25,972 bases of DNA, taken from an uncultured Gemmatimonadota bacterium (lineage in GTDB: Bacteria > Gemmatimonadota > Gemmatimonadetes > Gemmatimonadales > Gemmatimonadaceae). The stretch lies in contig CAMLIT010000057.1 of NCBI GenBank assembly GCA_946480295.1, forward strand, positions 1 to 25,972, read 5' to 3'. Made by a program: the position numbers and the translations under genes. Shown piece after piece: positions 1 to 7,775 of the stretch. The notes under the pieces were generated by a model that did no database searches, was not told the origin of the DNA, and was given only the letters and a program-made list of their open reading frames with translations. Positions within the stretch are counted from its first letter, which is position 1. Each line of letters starts with the position of its first letter.

Positions 1-42
1 GCGGTCCTCGGGTGTTCTGTTCTGTCTCCTTTGTTCTCTTTT

Positions 43-101
43 CCCCCCCCCGCGGGGGGGGGGGGGGGGGGGGGCGGGGCCCCCCCCCCCCCCCCGGCCC
101 C
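43..101. repeat. Extreme poly-C/poly-G homopolymer tract
   Basis: The tract reads C9, GC, G21, C, G4, C16, GG, C4. The G21 and C16 runs can pair as a G:C hairpin with a short loop. It lies about 40 bp downstream of the ctpA stop codon. No T-run follows the stem on the minus strand (it is followed by GGGAAAAG), so it is not a classical intrinsic terminator. The flanking bases 1-42 are pyrimidine-rich on the plus strand. Runs this long are a common site of sequencing or assembly error, so the true length is uncertain. Nothing else is recognised in bases 1-142. Confidence 0.85.
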
Positions 102-142
102 GCACTCGTTTGCACTGTTGCAGTTACAGGTTCCTGCCCTTT

Positions 143-1750
143 CTACTTGCTGCCCGCTTCCCGCGCACCGGCGCCCGACGCCCGCTGCAGCAACTGCTTC
201 TCGCTCGTCGCCCCGTTCGCCAGCCGCACGGCGGCTCCGATGATCGGGTCGTCGTGCGTGCGCCGCTGGAACTCGGCGGTCTCGCCGAACACGTAGCGCT
301 CGATCTGATAGGCGAGCAGCCGGTCGACGAGCGGCGCCGCCTTGTCGAACACCTGGCGATCCATCTTCACCCCGTGCTGCTGCATGCGCTGCCAGAGCTG
401 GTCGCGCATCGCCGGCGTCACGGTGAAGGTCTGGGAGGTCAGCGCGTGCGAGCCCTTGAGCGCCAGCGCATAGGCGGTGAGCGCGTCGAAGAACTTCGGG
501 ACCTGCTTGCCGAGCGCCGACTGGAGCGTCTGCTCCTGCTGGCTCATGACCGAGTCCACGACGACGAGGTCGGGGGTGATGCCGCCGCCGCCGAGCACGG
601 TCCGCCCCGCGTCGGTGCGATAGCGCGGAGGCTCCTTCTTCGAGGGCGTCGAGTCGCCGTCGTCCGCCTGCGCGTCGCCGGAGGGCTCGTGCGGCTTGTT
701 GATGCTCCGCCCCGACGGCGTGTACCAGAGCGCGGTGGTGAGCTTCAGCGCTCCCCCCTCGGGCATGGGGAAGAGGCTCTGGGCGCTCCCCTTCCCGTAC
801 GTCGTCGTGCCGATGATCACGGCGCGATCGTGGTCCTGGAGCGCGCCGGACAGGATCTCGGCGGCGCTCGCCGTGCCGCTGTCCACCAGCGCCTCGACGA
901 GGAGCCCCGGCCACGCCTGCGGGTCGTGGTCCACGTACTCGCGGTTCGAGTCGGGGGTGCGCCCCTTCATGCTCACGACCTTCTGCCCCGGATCGAGGAA
1001 GAGGCTGGAGACGTCGACGCCCTGGTCGAGGAGGCCGCCCGGGTCCCCGCGCAGGTCGAGGACGAGCGTGCGCATCCCCTGCCGGCGCAGCGAGTCCACC
1101 GCGTGCCGCAGGTCGCTCGCCGCGTCCTCGCTGAAGATCGTGAGGTCCACGTAGCCGACGCCGTTGCCGAGCATGAGCGCGTGCTGCACGGGGTGGTAGT
1201 GGATCTCGCGGCGCGTGAGCGAGAAGGGCATCGGCGTGTCCACGCCCGGCCGCTCGACCATCACGTGCACCGTCGTGCCGGGGTTGCCGCGCAGCGCCTT
1301 CAGCGCCTCCTCGGAGGTCCAGTCCTTCGTCGTCTTCCCCTCGATGGTGACGATGCGGTCCCCGGACTGGATCCCCGCCTCCTGGGCGGGGGTGCCGGGG
1401 AGGGGCGAGACGACGGTGATCCAGCCGTCGCGCACGTCGATCTGGATGCCGACGCCGCCGTAGCGGCCGCTCGTGTTCTCCTCGAGCGCGGCGAGGCGGG
1501 CCGGCGTCAGGAAGACGGTGTGCGGATCGTGCAGCTCCTCGAGCATGCCGTCCACCGCCTTCTGATACAGGTCGGCGTCGCTGATGGTGTCCACGTAGAA
1601 GCGCTCGACGCGCGTCATGACCTCGTCGAACAACTGCGCGCGCTCGTACGCGCTCGCCCCCGTGCTGCGCAGCCCGCGTTGCATCAGCCAGCCGCCCGAA
1701 ACGAGGGCGCCGCCGAGCACGGAGGCGGCGATGATCGCCCGCGACCGCAT
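143..1750 (-). CDS. ctpA: S41 family C-terminal processing peptidase
   Basis: This is a periplasmic serine protease of the CtpA/Tsp family, which trims or degrades proteins from their C-terminus. The 535-residue protein has an N-terminal signal anchor (about residues 5-25), a helical segment, a PDZ domain (about 92-180) and the S41 catalytic core (about 195-345). By alignment with E. coli Tsp, the catalytic Ser is S295 (TASAAE), the Lys is K320 (YGKGSAQ) and the Asp is D306 (ALQD). A charged, low-complexity insert (about 354-375) follows, then a C-terminal helical extension of about 130 residues. The start ATG has a fair ribosome site, GAGAGG, 7 bases upstream. It is the last gene of the rpmE-prfA-prmC-ylbF-tmk run, 25 bp after tmk. 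The exact substrate is unknown. Confidence 0.93.
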   Translation of the reverse strand: MRSRAIIAASVLGGALVSGGWLMQRGLRSTGASAYERAQLFDEVMTRVERFYVDTISDADLYQKAVDGMLEELHDPHTVFLTPARLAALEENTSGRYGGVGIQIDVRDGWITVVSPLPGTPAQEAGIQSGDRIVTIEGKTTKDWTSEEALKALRGNPGTTVHVMVERPGVDTPMPFSLTRREIHYHPVQHALMLGNGVGYVDLTIFSEDAASDLRHAVDSLRRQGMRTLVLDLRGDPGGLLDQGVDVSSLFLDPGQKVVSMKGRTPDSNREYVDHDPQAWPGLLVEALVDSGTASAAEILSGALQDHDRAVIIGTTTYGKGSAQSLFPMPEGGALKLTTALWYTPSGRSINKPHEPSGDAQADDGDSTPSKKEPPRYRTDAGRTVLGGGGITPDLVVVDSVMSQQEQTLQSALGKQVPKFFDALTAYALALKGSHALTSQTFTVTPAMRDQLWQRMQQHGVKMDRQVFDKAAPLVDRLLAYQIERYVFGETAEFQRRTHDDPIIGAAVRLANGATSEKQLLQRASGAGAREAGSK

Positions 1751-1775
1751 CCCGTACCTCTCTCGCGAGAAGATT

Positions 1776-2474
1776 CTACCTGCTGGTAACCGAACCCGTG
1801 CTCCGAGGGAAAGAAGCGGGCCAGCGCCGATGCAATTCGGTCAGCAGGCGATGGAAGACCGCCTCCTCGTCGCCGTGCGCATCGACGACGACGATGGGCC
1901 CGCACTCCGGATGACCCTCCTGCCACGTGGGAGCGGCGAAGTCGGCGAACGCGGCCGCGACGCGGTCGTGGAAGGCCGCCTCGGCGCGCTCCATCCGGTC
2001 ATGGCCGCCGCGGGCGGCGGCCCGCGCGAGCCCTTCGCGCGCGGGCAGCATGAGCAGGAGCGTGAGGTCCGGGACGAGGCCGCCGGTGGCCAGCCGGTTC
2101 GCCGCACGGACCTCCTCCTCGGGCAGTCCGCGCCCGGCGCACTGGTACGCGTAGGTCGAGAGGAAGAAGCGATCCAGCAGCACGATCGCGCCGCGGCCCA
2201 GCGCGGGGGCGATCTCGCGCTCCACGAGCTGCGCGCGCGACGCCATGAAGAGCAGCGCCTCCGCGTGCGGCGCGATGTCCGACGCCGGGTCGAGGAGGAT
2301 GCGACGGATCTCGTCGCCGACGGGCGTGCCGCCCGGCTCGCGCACGGCGACGACCTCGGCGCCGCGTGCGGTCAGCCACTCGGCGAGCAGTCGGAGCTGC
2401 GTGGTCTTGCCTGCGCCCTCGGGTCCTTCGAGGACCAGCAGGAGTCCCGGATGGACAGGGCCGTCGTCGATCAT
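1776..2474 (-). CDS. tmk: Thymidylate kinase
   Basis: The product phosphorylates dTMP to dTDP with ATP, an essential step in dTTP synthesis. The 232-residue protein begins with about ten extra residues, then shows the P-loop GPEGAGKTT (17-25), the REPGGTPVGDEIR segment with the dTMP-binding Arg, and the DRFFLSTYAYQ motif that corresponds to DRY/DRF of the family. Length is slightly above the usual 205-215 because of short extensions at both ends. A weak AGGA sits upstream of the ATG. A 13-codon open frame ends on the tmk start by ATGA overlap, so tmk may be translated by coupling. It lies in the operon between the YlbF-like gene and ctpA. Confidence 0.95.
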   Translation of the reverse strand: MIDDGPVHPGLLLVLEGPEGAGKTTQLRLLAEWLTARGAEVVAVREPGGTPVGDEIRRILLDPASDIAPHAEALLFMASRAQLVEREIAPALGRGAIVLLDRFFLSTYAYQCAGRGLPEEEVRAANRLATGGLVPDLTLLLMLPAREGLARAAARGGHDRMERAEAAFHDRVAAAFADFAAPTWQEGHPECGPIVVVDAHGDEEAVFHRLLTELHRRWPASFPRSTGSVTSR

Positions 2475-2512
2475 GCGTTGGAGTCCTGGAAGGACGGATC
2501 GCCGTGGCTCAT
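2471..2512 (-). CDS. Possible 13-codon coupling ORF before tmk
   Basis: An ATG at 2512-2510 opens a frame of 13 codons that ends with TGA at 2473-2471, overlapping the tmk ATG as ATGA. A GGAG lies just one base before its ATG, which is too close for an ideal ribosome site. The peptide (MSHGDPSFQDSNA) matches nothing I recognise. It may only feed ribosomes into tmk, as the other 4-bp overlaps in this operon do, or it may be chance. Confidence 0.2.
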   Translation of the reverse strand: MSHGDPSFQDSNA

Positions 2513-2548
2513 GCTCCGGCGCCCGTCAGTCCCGCGGTGGACGCCGCC

Positions 2549-2905
2549 TCACGACAACGTGATGATCGGCGACGCCGCGCCCTTCTCCATCCCCTCGAGG
2601 ATCCAGTCGTTCACGCGGGCCATGACCTTGTCGAAGTTCTCCTGCGCCGCGACGAGGCGCTGGTAGCTGGCCTTCCCCTGGATCTGGCCGAGCAGCCCAT
2701 CGAGCTGCTGCTCCATCTCCGGCGTCGGGCGCTCGCCGCGCTGGAGCATCCGCTGCGCCTCGACGCGGAGCTGCTCCATCTGCTGGAGGAGGCTCACGGT
2801 CTCCTTGTCGTCGTTCAGCGCGTCGCTCGCGCGCTTCATCGTCTGATACTCGCTGCTCTGGCCGATCTGCCGGCCCAGATCCCTCGCCTTGTCCTCGATG
2901 CTCAT
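2549..2905 (-). CDS. YlbF/YmcA-family helical protein
   Basis: This 118-residue, almost wholly alpha-helical protein has the shape of the YlbF/YmcA (Com_YlbF, DUF964) family: an early LGRQIGQSSEYQTMKRA helix, a leucine/glutamine-rich coiled segment (about 37-58) and a second helix pair ending near ILEGM. In Bacillus, YlbF and YmcA act with YaaT in a complex that affects RNase Y and development; the role outside Firmicutes is not settled. Its ATG overlaps the prmC stop by 4 bp (ATGA), so it is translationally coupled to prmC. The last residues (PIITLS) are polar and probably disordered. The family call rests on pattern only. Confidence 0.7.
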   Translation of the reverse strand: MSIEDKARDLGRQIGQSSEYQTMKRASDALNDDKETVSLLQQMEQLRVEAQRMLQRGERPTPEMEQQLDGLLGQIQGKASYQRLVAAQENFDKVMARVNDWILEGMEKGAASPIITLS

Positions 2906-3891
2906 CGTGCCTCCCGTCGGCCGATAACGAAACGCTCGCGCCCGAAGAGGTCGAGCCGGACGCTGACCTCGCGGTAGCGCGAGTCCCGCGCGAGCAGCTC
3001 CTCCACGAGGGACGCGCGCCGCGCGTCCACTTCGAGGGCAAGAAGCCCGCCCGGTTCCAGCACGGCCGCGGCATCGCGCACGAGGCGCGCCGTGGCCGTC
3101 ATCCCGTCGGCGCCGCTGAACAGCGCCACCGGCGGCTCCCAGTCGCGGACGCTGGCGGGCAGCGCCGCCGCCTCCGGGTACGCGATGTACGGCGGATTGC
3201 TCACGATCACCCGCACGCGCCCGCGCTCGCGCCGCACGCCGTCGAGCAGCGAGCAGTGCACGAAGTCGACCGGCGTGCGCAGCGCGGCCGCGACGTGCGT
3301 CGCGTTCTCCCGCGCCACGGCGAGCGCGTCGACGGAGACGTCGGTCGCGACGACGCGATCGAAGCGTCCCTCACTCGCCAGCGCCAGCGCGATCGCGCCC
3401 GATCCGGTGCCCACGTCAACGGCGAGCCCGCCGTCGCGTGCGCGCGCCATCTCGAGGACGATGTCCACGAGCTGCTCGGTCTCCGGCCGCGGGATGAGCA
3501 CCCGCTCGTCGACGTCGAGGGTGAGGTGCCGGAACGCGGCCCGCCCGACGGCGTACGCGAGCGGCGCGCCCCGCGCCCGCTGCGCCGCCGCCCTGAGCGC
3601 CCGCGCGCGCATCTCCGGCTCGACCTCGACGTCGCCGTTGAGCGAAGGCCAGAAGCGGGGCATGTCGTAGAGGGCGGCGACGAGATCGCGAGCTTCGTCC
3701 TGGGGACGCGGGACGCGGGACGCGGGACGCGTGGGCTCCTCGGCCAGGATGGCTGCCAGTTCGCGCACGAGCATCTCGATCGTGCACGGCGCGTCATGCG
3801 GCGAGCCCAAGGCGTGCAGACCGGACGCGTCCCTCGTCCGTCGTCCCTCGTCCCCCGACGCGTCGCGCGTCCCGCGTGCCGCGTCCCTCAT
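2902..3891 (-). CDS. prmC: Release factor glutamine N5-methyltransferase
   Basis: PrmC methylates the Gln of the GGQ motif in RF1 and RF2 using S-adenosylmethionine. Visible marks are [17 protein letters not shown] and [13 protein letters not shown], the SAM-binding [15 protein letters not shown], and the catalytic [11 protein letters not shown]. The gene follows prfA, its substrate gene, with a 4-bp ATGA overlap, which supports the start at 3891. From that start the protein has 329 residues, about 50 more than E. coli PrmC. The excess is in the first 39 residues, encoded by a GC-rich heptamer tract, with the family N-domain beginning near [10 protein letters not shown] (residue 40). A second heptamer tract codes for the stretch [10 protein letters not shown] inside the N-domain. 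An alternative start at that internal ATG is possible. Confidence 0.93.
   Translation of the reverse strand: MRDAARGTRDASGDEGRRTRDASGLHALGSPHDAPCTIEMLVRELAAILAEEPTRPASRVPRPQDEARDLVAALYDMPRFWPSLNGDVEVEPEMRARALRAAAQRARGAPLAYAVGRAAFRHLTLDVDERVLIPRPETEQLVDIVLEMARARDGGLAVDVGTGSGAIALALASEGRFDRVVATDVSVDALAVARENATHVAAALRTPVDFVHCSLLDGVRRERGRVRVIVSNPPYIAYPEAAALPASVRDWEPPVALFSGADGMTATARLVRDAAAVLEPGGLLALEVDARRASLVEELLARDSRYREVSVRLDLFGRERFVIGRREAR
3703..3730. repeat. Heptamer array A, (GGGACGC)x4, inside prmC
   Basis: Four perfect tandem copies of GGGACGC on the plus strand, equal to (GCGTCCC)4 on the prmC coding strand. They encode an Arg/Pro/Ser segment in the PrmC N-terminal domain. The array is complementary to array B near the prmC start, forming arms of 21 nt with one mismatch. 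Confidence 0.95.
3823..3887. repeat. Degenerate heptamer array B at the prmC 5' end
   Basis: A run of GCGTCCC, GCGTGCC, GCGTCGC and GTCCCTC-type words in 7-bp phase, best preserved at 3860-3887. It starts one base inside the prmC initiation codon on the coding strand and encodes the repetitive [13 protein letters not shown]-terminus. It is inverted relative to array A. Confidence 0.8.
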
Positions 3892-4943
3892 CTCTCCTCG
3901 CTGTGCGCCAACTTCAGCGCCTCGATCAGCGGCGCGATGTCGCCGTCGAGGATCGCCGGGAGGTTGTGCGACGTGAAGCCGATGCGGTGGTCCGTCACGC
4001 GGCTCTGCGGGAAGTTGTACGTGCGGATCTTCCCCGAGCGGTCGCCGGTGCCCACCTGCGTCTTCCGCATGCGCGCGCGCTGCGCTTCCTGCTCGGCGAG
4101 CTTCATGTCGAGGAGCCGGGCGCGCAGCACCTCCATCGCCTTGATCTTGTTCTGGAGCTGCGAGCGCTGGTCCTGCTGCTGCACCACGACCCCGGTCGGG
4201 ATGTGGGTGATGCGCACGGCGGAGTCGGTCGTGTTCACGCCCTGGCCGCCGGGGCCCGACGCGCGGAAGACGTCGATGCGGAGATCCTTGTCGTCGATCG
4301 TGAGGTCGACGTCCTCCGCCTCCGGGAGCACGGCGACGGTGGCGGCCGACGTGTGGATGCGCCCCTGGCTCTCCGTGGCCGGCACGCGCTGCACGCGGTG
4401 CACCCCGGACTCCCAGCGCATGGCGCCGTACGCGCCCTCGCCGAGCACCTTGAACACCACCTCGCGGATGCCGCCGAGCGTGCCCTCGGACATGGAGAGG
4501 ATCTCCTGGCGCCAGCGGTGGTGGTCGATGAAGCGGGAGTACATGCGGAACAGGTCGGACGCGAAGAGCGCGGCCTCGTCGCCCCCCGTGCCGGCGCGAA
4601 TCTCGACGATGCAGTTGCGGTCGTCGAGGGGATCGTGCGGGACGAGCAGGGGCTTCAGCCGCTCTTCCAGGTCGGCCAGCGACTGCTCCAGCCGGCCCTC
4701 CTCGGCGCGCGCCTCCTCCGCCAGCTCCGGGTCGTCAACGGAGACGAGCTCGCGCACCTGCGCGAGCTCGTCCTCGTACTTGCGTAGCTGGGTCGCCAGC
4801 TCCACCACCGGCGCGAGGCGCCGGTGTTCGCGGCCCGCCTCGGCGAGCTTCTGGGCGTCGCGAACCGTGGCCGGATCAGAAAGCGCCCGCTCGACCTCGT
4901 TGGCGCGAGCGAGCGCTTCGCTGAGACGATCGCGGACGCTCAG
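3888..4943 (-). CDS. prfA: Peptide chain release factor 1 (likely CTG start)
   Basis: RF1 ends translation at UAA/UAG. The codon-recognition PAT motif (VPATES) and the peptidyl-hydrolysis GGQ motif (SGPGGQGVN) are both present. The last GTG in frame (4808) would give only 306 residues and cut off the first helical domain. The frame stays open upstream and reads a typical RF1 N-terminus, with an in-frame stop at 5007-5009. The only NTG codon between that stop and 4808 is CTG at 4943-4941, which overlaps the rpmE TGA as CTGA. That start gives 351 residues, and places PAT at 188-190 and the Gln of GGQ at 234, very near E. coli numbering. The gene is followed by prmC with an ATGA overlap. The function is secure; the CTG start is inferred. 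Confidence 0.9.
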   Translation of the reverse strand: MSVRDRLSEALARANEVERALSDPATVRDAQKLAEAGREHRRLAPVVELATQLRKYEDELAQVRELVSVDDPELAEEARAEEGRLEQSLADLEERLKPLLVPHDPLDDRNCIVEIRAGTGGDEAALFASDLFRMYSRFIDHHRWRQEILSMSEGTLGGIREVVFKVLGEGAYGAMRWESGVHRVQRVPATESQGRIHTSAATVAVLPEAEDVDLTIDDKDLRIDVFRASGPGGQGVNTTDSAVRITHIPTGVVVQQQDQRSQLQNKIKAMEVLRARLLDMKLAEQEAQRARMRKTQVGTGDRSGKIRTYNFPQSRVTDHRIGFTSHNLPAILDGDIAPLIEALKLAHSEER

Positions 4944-5143
4944 CTCTCTTTCCCGTACTTCTGGCGGAAGCGCTCGACGCGGCCGGCGGTATCGACGAGC
5001 CGCTGCTTACCCGTGAAGAACGGATGGCACTGCGAGCAGACGTCGGTGTGGATCTCCGCCTGGGTCGAACGGGTCTGGAACGTATTGCCGCAGGCGCACT
5101 TCACCGTCGCCGTGGCGTACTCTGGATGGATTCCGGTCTTCAC
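4940..5143 (-). CDS. rpmE: 50S ribosomal protein L31, zinc-binding type
   Basis: This 67-residue protein of the large ribosomal subunit starts MKTGIHPEY, as usual for bacterial L31 type A. It keeps all four zinc-ligand cysteines, C16 and C18 (CACGN) and C36 and C39 (CSQCHPF), so it is the zinc-containing form. The start is GTG, with GAGG 7-8 bases upstream. It is the first gene of the prfA-prmC operon and has its own promoter (5188-5217). Its stop codon overlaps the proposed CTG start of prfA. Confidence 0.97.
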   Translation of the reverse strand: MKTGIHPEYATATVKCACGNTFQTRSTQAEIHTDVCSQCHPFFTGKQRLVDTAGRVERFRQKYGKES

Positions 5144-5166
5144 TGGGATGCCTCACTGACACGTAG

Positions 5167-5178
5167 GACCAACTGGTC
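5167..5178. promoter_or_regulatory. Inverted repeat in the rpmE leader
   Basis: GACCA-AC-TGGTC, a 5-bp-arm inverted repeat close to the predicted rpmE transcription start. It could be an operator or a small leader hairpin. No regulator can be assigned from the sequence. Confidence 0.25.
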
Positions 5179-5187
5179 GAGTCACGA

Positions 5188-5217
5188 AATATAGCCATCG
5201 ATCGTCGTAAAAGACAA
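5188..5217 (-). promoter_or_regulatory. Predicted sigma-70 promoter of rpmE-prfA-prmC operon
   Basis: On the minus strand TTGTCT (4/6 to TTGACA) at 5217-5212, an 18-bp spacer, and TATATT (5/6 to TATAAT) at 5193-5188. The predicted transcript starts near 5181, giving a leader of about 38 nt before the rpmE GTG. It lies in the only AT-rich patch between two divergent genes. Confidence 0.6.
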
Positions 5218-5237
5218 GCGGACAACAGCTTGGCCCT

Positions 5238-5267
5238 TTGACACAGTGCAGAGCCCCCGATTAACTT
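5238..5267 (+). promoter_or_regulatory. Predicted promoter of the Crp/Fnr gene
   Basis: A perfect TTGACA at 5238-5243, an 18-bp spacer, and TAACTT (TAnnnT pattern) at 5262-5267. The -35 boxes of this and the rpmE promoter are 20 bp apart, back to back. A transcript starting near 5274 would exclude the far-upstream GTG at 5246 as start of the Crp-like gene. Confidence 0.5.
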
Positions 5268-5338
5268 CGCACCCGGCTGAACGGGGCCCTCGCGGCGGCT
5301 CCGTGGCTCCCTCCCTTCAGGCCTCAACACCACTCGCG

Positions 5339-6019
5339 GTGACCACGACCACGGCAGATTTCCTCGGCACGGTTCCACTGTTCAACGGTCTCGACCAGGA
5401 AGAGCTCCAGCACTTCGCGGATCTCACCCGGGAGAAGTTCTACCCCAAGGGAAGCGTCATCCTCTTCGAGGACGACCCCGGAGACTCGCTCTTCGTGGTG
5501 CGCCAGGGGCGCGTGAAGGTCGTGCTCATCGGGGAGGACGGCCGCGAGGTCATCCTCGGCGTCCTCGGCGTCGGCGAGCACTTCGGTGAGCTGTCGCTGA
5601 TCGACGACCGGCCGCGGTCGGCGCACGTCATCGCGATGGACGACGCGCACCTCCTCGTCCTCCGGCGCGAGGACTTCCGCAAGCGCGTCGAGTCGTCCCC
5701 CGCCGTCGCGTGGTCGCTGCTCACGGAGCTGTCGCGCCGCCTGCGCGCCGCCGACGACAAGATCGGCGGCCTCGTGCTCCTGGACGTCCCCGGCCGCATC
5801 GCGCGCCTCCTGCTCGACCTCGCCGAGGAGAGCGGCGGCACGTTGATCGAGAAGTCGCTCACCCATCAGACGATCGCGCAGATCATCGGGGCCAGTCGCG
5901 AGACGGTCTCGCGCGCGATGAAGGAGTTCCAGGACGCCGGCTGGATCGATGTCGAGCGGCGTCGCGTCACCCTGTCGGACCGGCCAGCGCTGGAGGCGCG
6001 CGCGCAGGTCCGCGTGTGA
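5339..6019 (+). CDS. Crp/Fnr family transcriptional regulator
   Basis: The protein has an N-terminal cyclic-nucleotide-binding beta-roll (about residues 10-125), a dimerisation helix (about 126-145) and a C-terminal winged helix-turn-helix (about 174-201, LTHQTIAQIIGASRETVSRAMKEF). The phosphate-binding cassette FGELSLIDDRPRSA (82-95) keeps the Gly-Glu and Arg-Ser pair that hold cAMP in E. coli CRP, so a cyclic nucleotide ligand is plausible. There are no cysteines for an FNR-type Fe-S cluster. The open frame runs back to a GTG at 5246, but that lies inside the predicted promoter, so the GTG at 5339 (226 residues) was chosen; GTG 5303 is the other option. None has a clear Shine-Dalgarno site. 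The targets are unknown. Confidence 0.88.
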   Translation: MTTTTADFLGTVPLFNGLDQEELQHFADLTREKFYPKGSVILFEDDPGDSLFVVRQGRVKVVLIGEDGREVILGVLGVGEHFGELSLIDDRPRSAHVIAMDDAHLLVLRREDFRKRVESSPAVAWSLLTELSRRLRAADDKIGGLVLLDVPGRIARLLLDLAEESGGTLIEKSLTHQTIAQIIGASRETVSRAMKEFQDAGWIDVERRRVTLSDRPALEARAQVRV

Positions 6020-6109
6020 GGGCAATCACCGCCCGGCCGTGACACCCTCCGTCGCAGCCGGGCTGGTCCGCACGACATCCTTCCCGTGGAGCACAAAGGT
6101 GCTGCGCCG

Positions 6110-6982
6110 ATGAGCTTGCGAGTTCAGTTCTGGGGAACGCGGGGATCGATCCCCAGCCCTGGCATGCAGACGGTGCGGTACGGCGGCAACACTCCATGTG
6201 TGGAGGTACGGACTTCCGACGGCTGGCTGATCATCCTGGACGCGGGCACCGGGATCCGGGAGCTGGGGCGATCGCTCATCGGGCGCGCCGACGGCTCACC
6301 GATCTGCGGGGACATCTTCCTGACGCACGCGCACTGGGACCACATCCAGGGCATCCCGTTCTTCGGCCCGATCTTCCAGCGGGGGAACCACTTCACCATC
6401 TGGGGCTCGAAGAACCTGGAGCGCAGCGTGGACCGGGTGGTCCGCGACCAGATGTCGCCGGTCGTCTTCCCGGTGGCGTTCGAGGAGCTGGATGCGCGCA
6501 TCGATTTCTGCGAGATCGCCGAGGAGCGGCACGTGGCGCACGGGTATGAGGTGCACGCCTTCCAGGTGCGGCATCCTGGCGGCGCGCTCGGCTATCGGTT
6601 CGCGGAGCTGAGCGACAGCAACCGCGCGCTCGTCTACATCTCGGACAACGAGCTGGGGGCGGGGGCGCATTACGACAGGCGGGCGGGCTGGCGCGAGCAG
6701 CTGGTGGAGTTCGTGCGCGGCGCGCGCGTGCTGGTGCACGACACGATGTACACGGCCGAGGAGTACGATCACCACCGCGGCTGGGGACACTCGACGTACG
6801 AGGACGCGGTGGAGCTGGCGCTCGACGCCGGCGTGCAGCAGCTCGTGCTGTTCCACCACAAGCCCGAGCGGGCGGACGACGAGGTGGATCGGCGGGCGGC
6901 GGAATGTCGTGACCTGGCGCGGCGTCGCGGTAGTCAATTGGACGTGGTCGCGGCAGCGGAAGGAATGACGCTGATCGTCTAG
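6110..6982 (+). CDS. MBL-fold metallo-hydrolase
   Basis: This 290-residue cytoplasmic enzyme has the metallo-beta-lactamase fold of the RNase Z/PhnP-like group, often phosphodiesterases. It begins LRVQFWGTRGSIPSPG, carries the metal-binding HAHWDH (73-78), then a His at RHPG (155), Asp in YISDNE (179), HDTMY (211), and a C-terminal HxxxP-like FHHKPER (249-254). All expected ligands for two metals seem present. The ATG at 6110 is preferred over the GTG at 6086 because AAGGTG stands 8-9 bases upstream. It follows the Crp-like gene by 90 bp in the same direction. A role in cyclic-nucleotide turnover is tempting from that neighbour but is only a guess. Confidence 0.85.
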   Translation: MSLRVQFWGTRGSIPSPGMQTVRYGGNTPCVEVRTSDGWLIILDAGTGIRELGRSLIGRADGSPICGDIFLTHAHWDHIQGIPFFGPIFQRGNHFTIWGSKNLERSVDRVVRDQMSPVVFPVAFEELDARIDFCEIAEERHVAHGYEVHAFQVRHPGGALGYRFAELSDSNRALVYISDNELGAGAHYDRRAGWREQLVEFVRGARVLVHDTMYTAEEYDHHRGWGHSTYEDAVELALDAGVQQLVLFHHKPERADDEVDRRAAECRDLARRRGSQLDVVAAAEGMTLIV

Positions 6983-7002
6983 TGTTCTCAATGGAGGGAA
7001 CC

Positions 7003-7752
7003 ATGAAGCGCAGCCCCTCGCGCATCGCGTGGATGCTCGCCGTCGGCGCCGGCCTGGCGCTGCCGTCGCTCGCGACGGCGCAGGCGAAGCCGGTGGTCGC
7101 GGTCCTGTACTACGACAACAACTCGATCGGCCGGGATCGCGCGGACTACGACGGCCTGGGCAAGGGGATCGCCGACCTCCTGATCAACGACCTGGCGTCG
7201 AACCCGAACGTCCGCGTCGTGGAGCGCGACCGCATCCAGAGCGTGCTCCAGGAGCAGGCGATGACGCGGACGGGCCACGTGGACCCGCAGACCGCCGTGC
7301 GCATCGGCAAGGTCCTCGGCGCGCAGTACATGATCACGGGCGGCTTCATGAACGTGAACGGCACGATGGTGCTCACCTCGCGCGTGATCGACGTGGAGAC
7401 GAGCGCGATCCTGCACCCGGTGAAGCTGGAGACGAAGGACCAGGACGTCCTCGGCTTCGTCGCGCAGCTGTCGCAGAAGCTGAACGCGGAGCTGAAGCTC
7501 CCGACGCTGCCCGCGCGCGTCGGCGAGGCGCCGCAAGCGCCGGCGCAGGCCGGGCAGGTGGCCGAGGCGACGCCGGCGCCGAGCGCGAAGCTCGACTGGA
7601 AGACGGCGCTCCTGTACTCGAAGGCCCTCGAGGAGCAGGATCGCGGCCATCGGGCGAAGGCGGTCGACTACTACCGCGAGGTGCTCGCCCGCTTCCCGGA
7701 CTTCGGGCCGGCGAAGAAGAACCTGGCCCGGGTACGCCAGGCCGGTGACTGA
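7003..7752 (+). CDS. Secreted CsgG-like protein with TPR-like tail
   Basis: This 249-residue protein has a clear signal peptide (basic MKRSPSR, hydrophobic core, cleavage after ATA, residue 26). The mature part reads as a CsgG/curli-assembly-type domain: VVAVLYYDNNSIG, then a GKGIADLLINDL helix, VRVVERDRIQSVLQEQ, and an alternating beta segment with QYMITGGFMNVNGTMVLTSRVIDVETS. After a Pro/Ala linker (about 167-190) comes a helical pair resembling one TPR unit (about 195-245). Proteins of this kind sense or build envelope assemblies. ATG 7003 is chosen over the upstream GTG because GGAGG precedes it. A strong terminator follows the gene. The exact role is not known. Confidence 0.8.
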   Translation: MKRSPSRIAWMLAVGAGLALPSLATAQAKPVVAVLYYDNNSIGRDRADYDGLGKGIADLLINDLASNPNVRVVERDRIQSVLQEQAMTRTGHVDPQTAVRIGKVLGAQYMITGGFMNVNGTMVLTSRVIDVETSAILHPVKLETKDQDVLGFVAQLSQKLNAELKLPTLPARVGEAPQAPAQAGQVAEATPAPSAKLDWKTALLYSKALEEQDRGHRAKAVDYYREVLARFPDFGPAKKNLARVRQAGD

Positions 7753-7775
7753 TCCTCGGGCCGCCTGACGAGGAC

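Noticed and set aside
110..1789. Plus-strand 559-aa ORF opposite ctpA
   Set aside because: Arg/Ala/His-rich shadow frame of a GC-rich gene; no domain, while the minus strand encodes a complete S41 peptidase.
3256..5016. Plus-strand 586-aa ORF across prmC, prfA and rpmE
   Set aside because: Serine/Arg-rich shadow of three well-identified minus-strand genes.
5246..5338. 31-residue N-terminal extension of the Crp-like protein
   Set aside because: The GTG at 5246 lies between the predicted -35 and -10 boxes, and the added residues have no family similarity.
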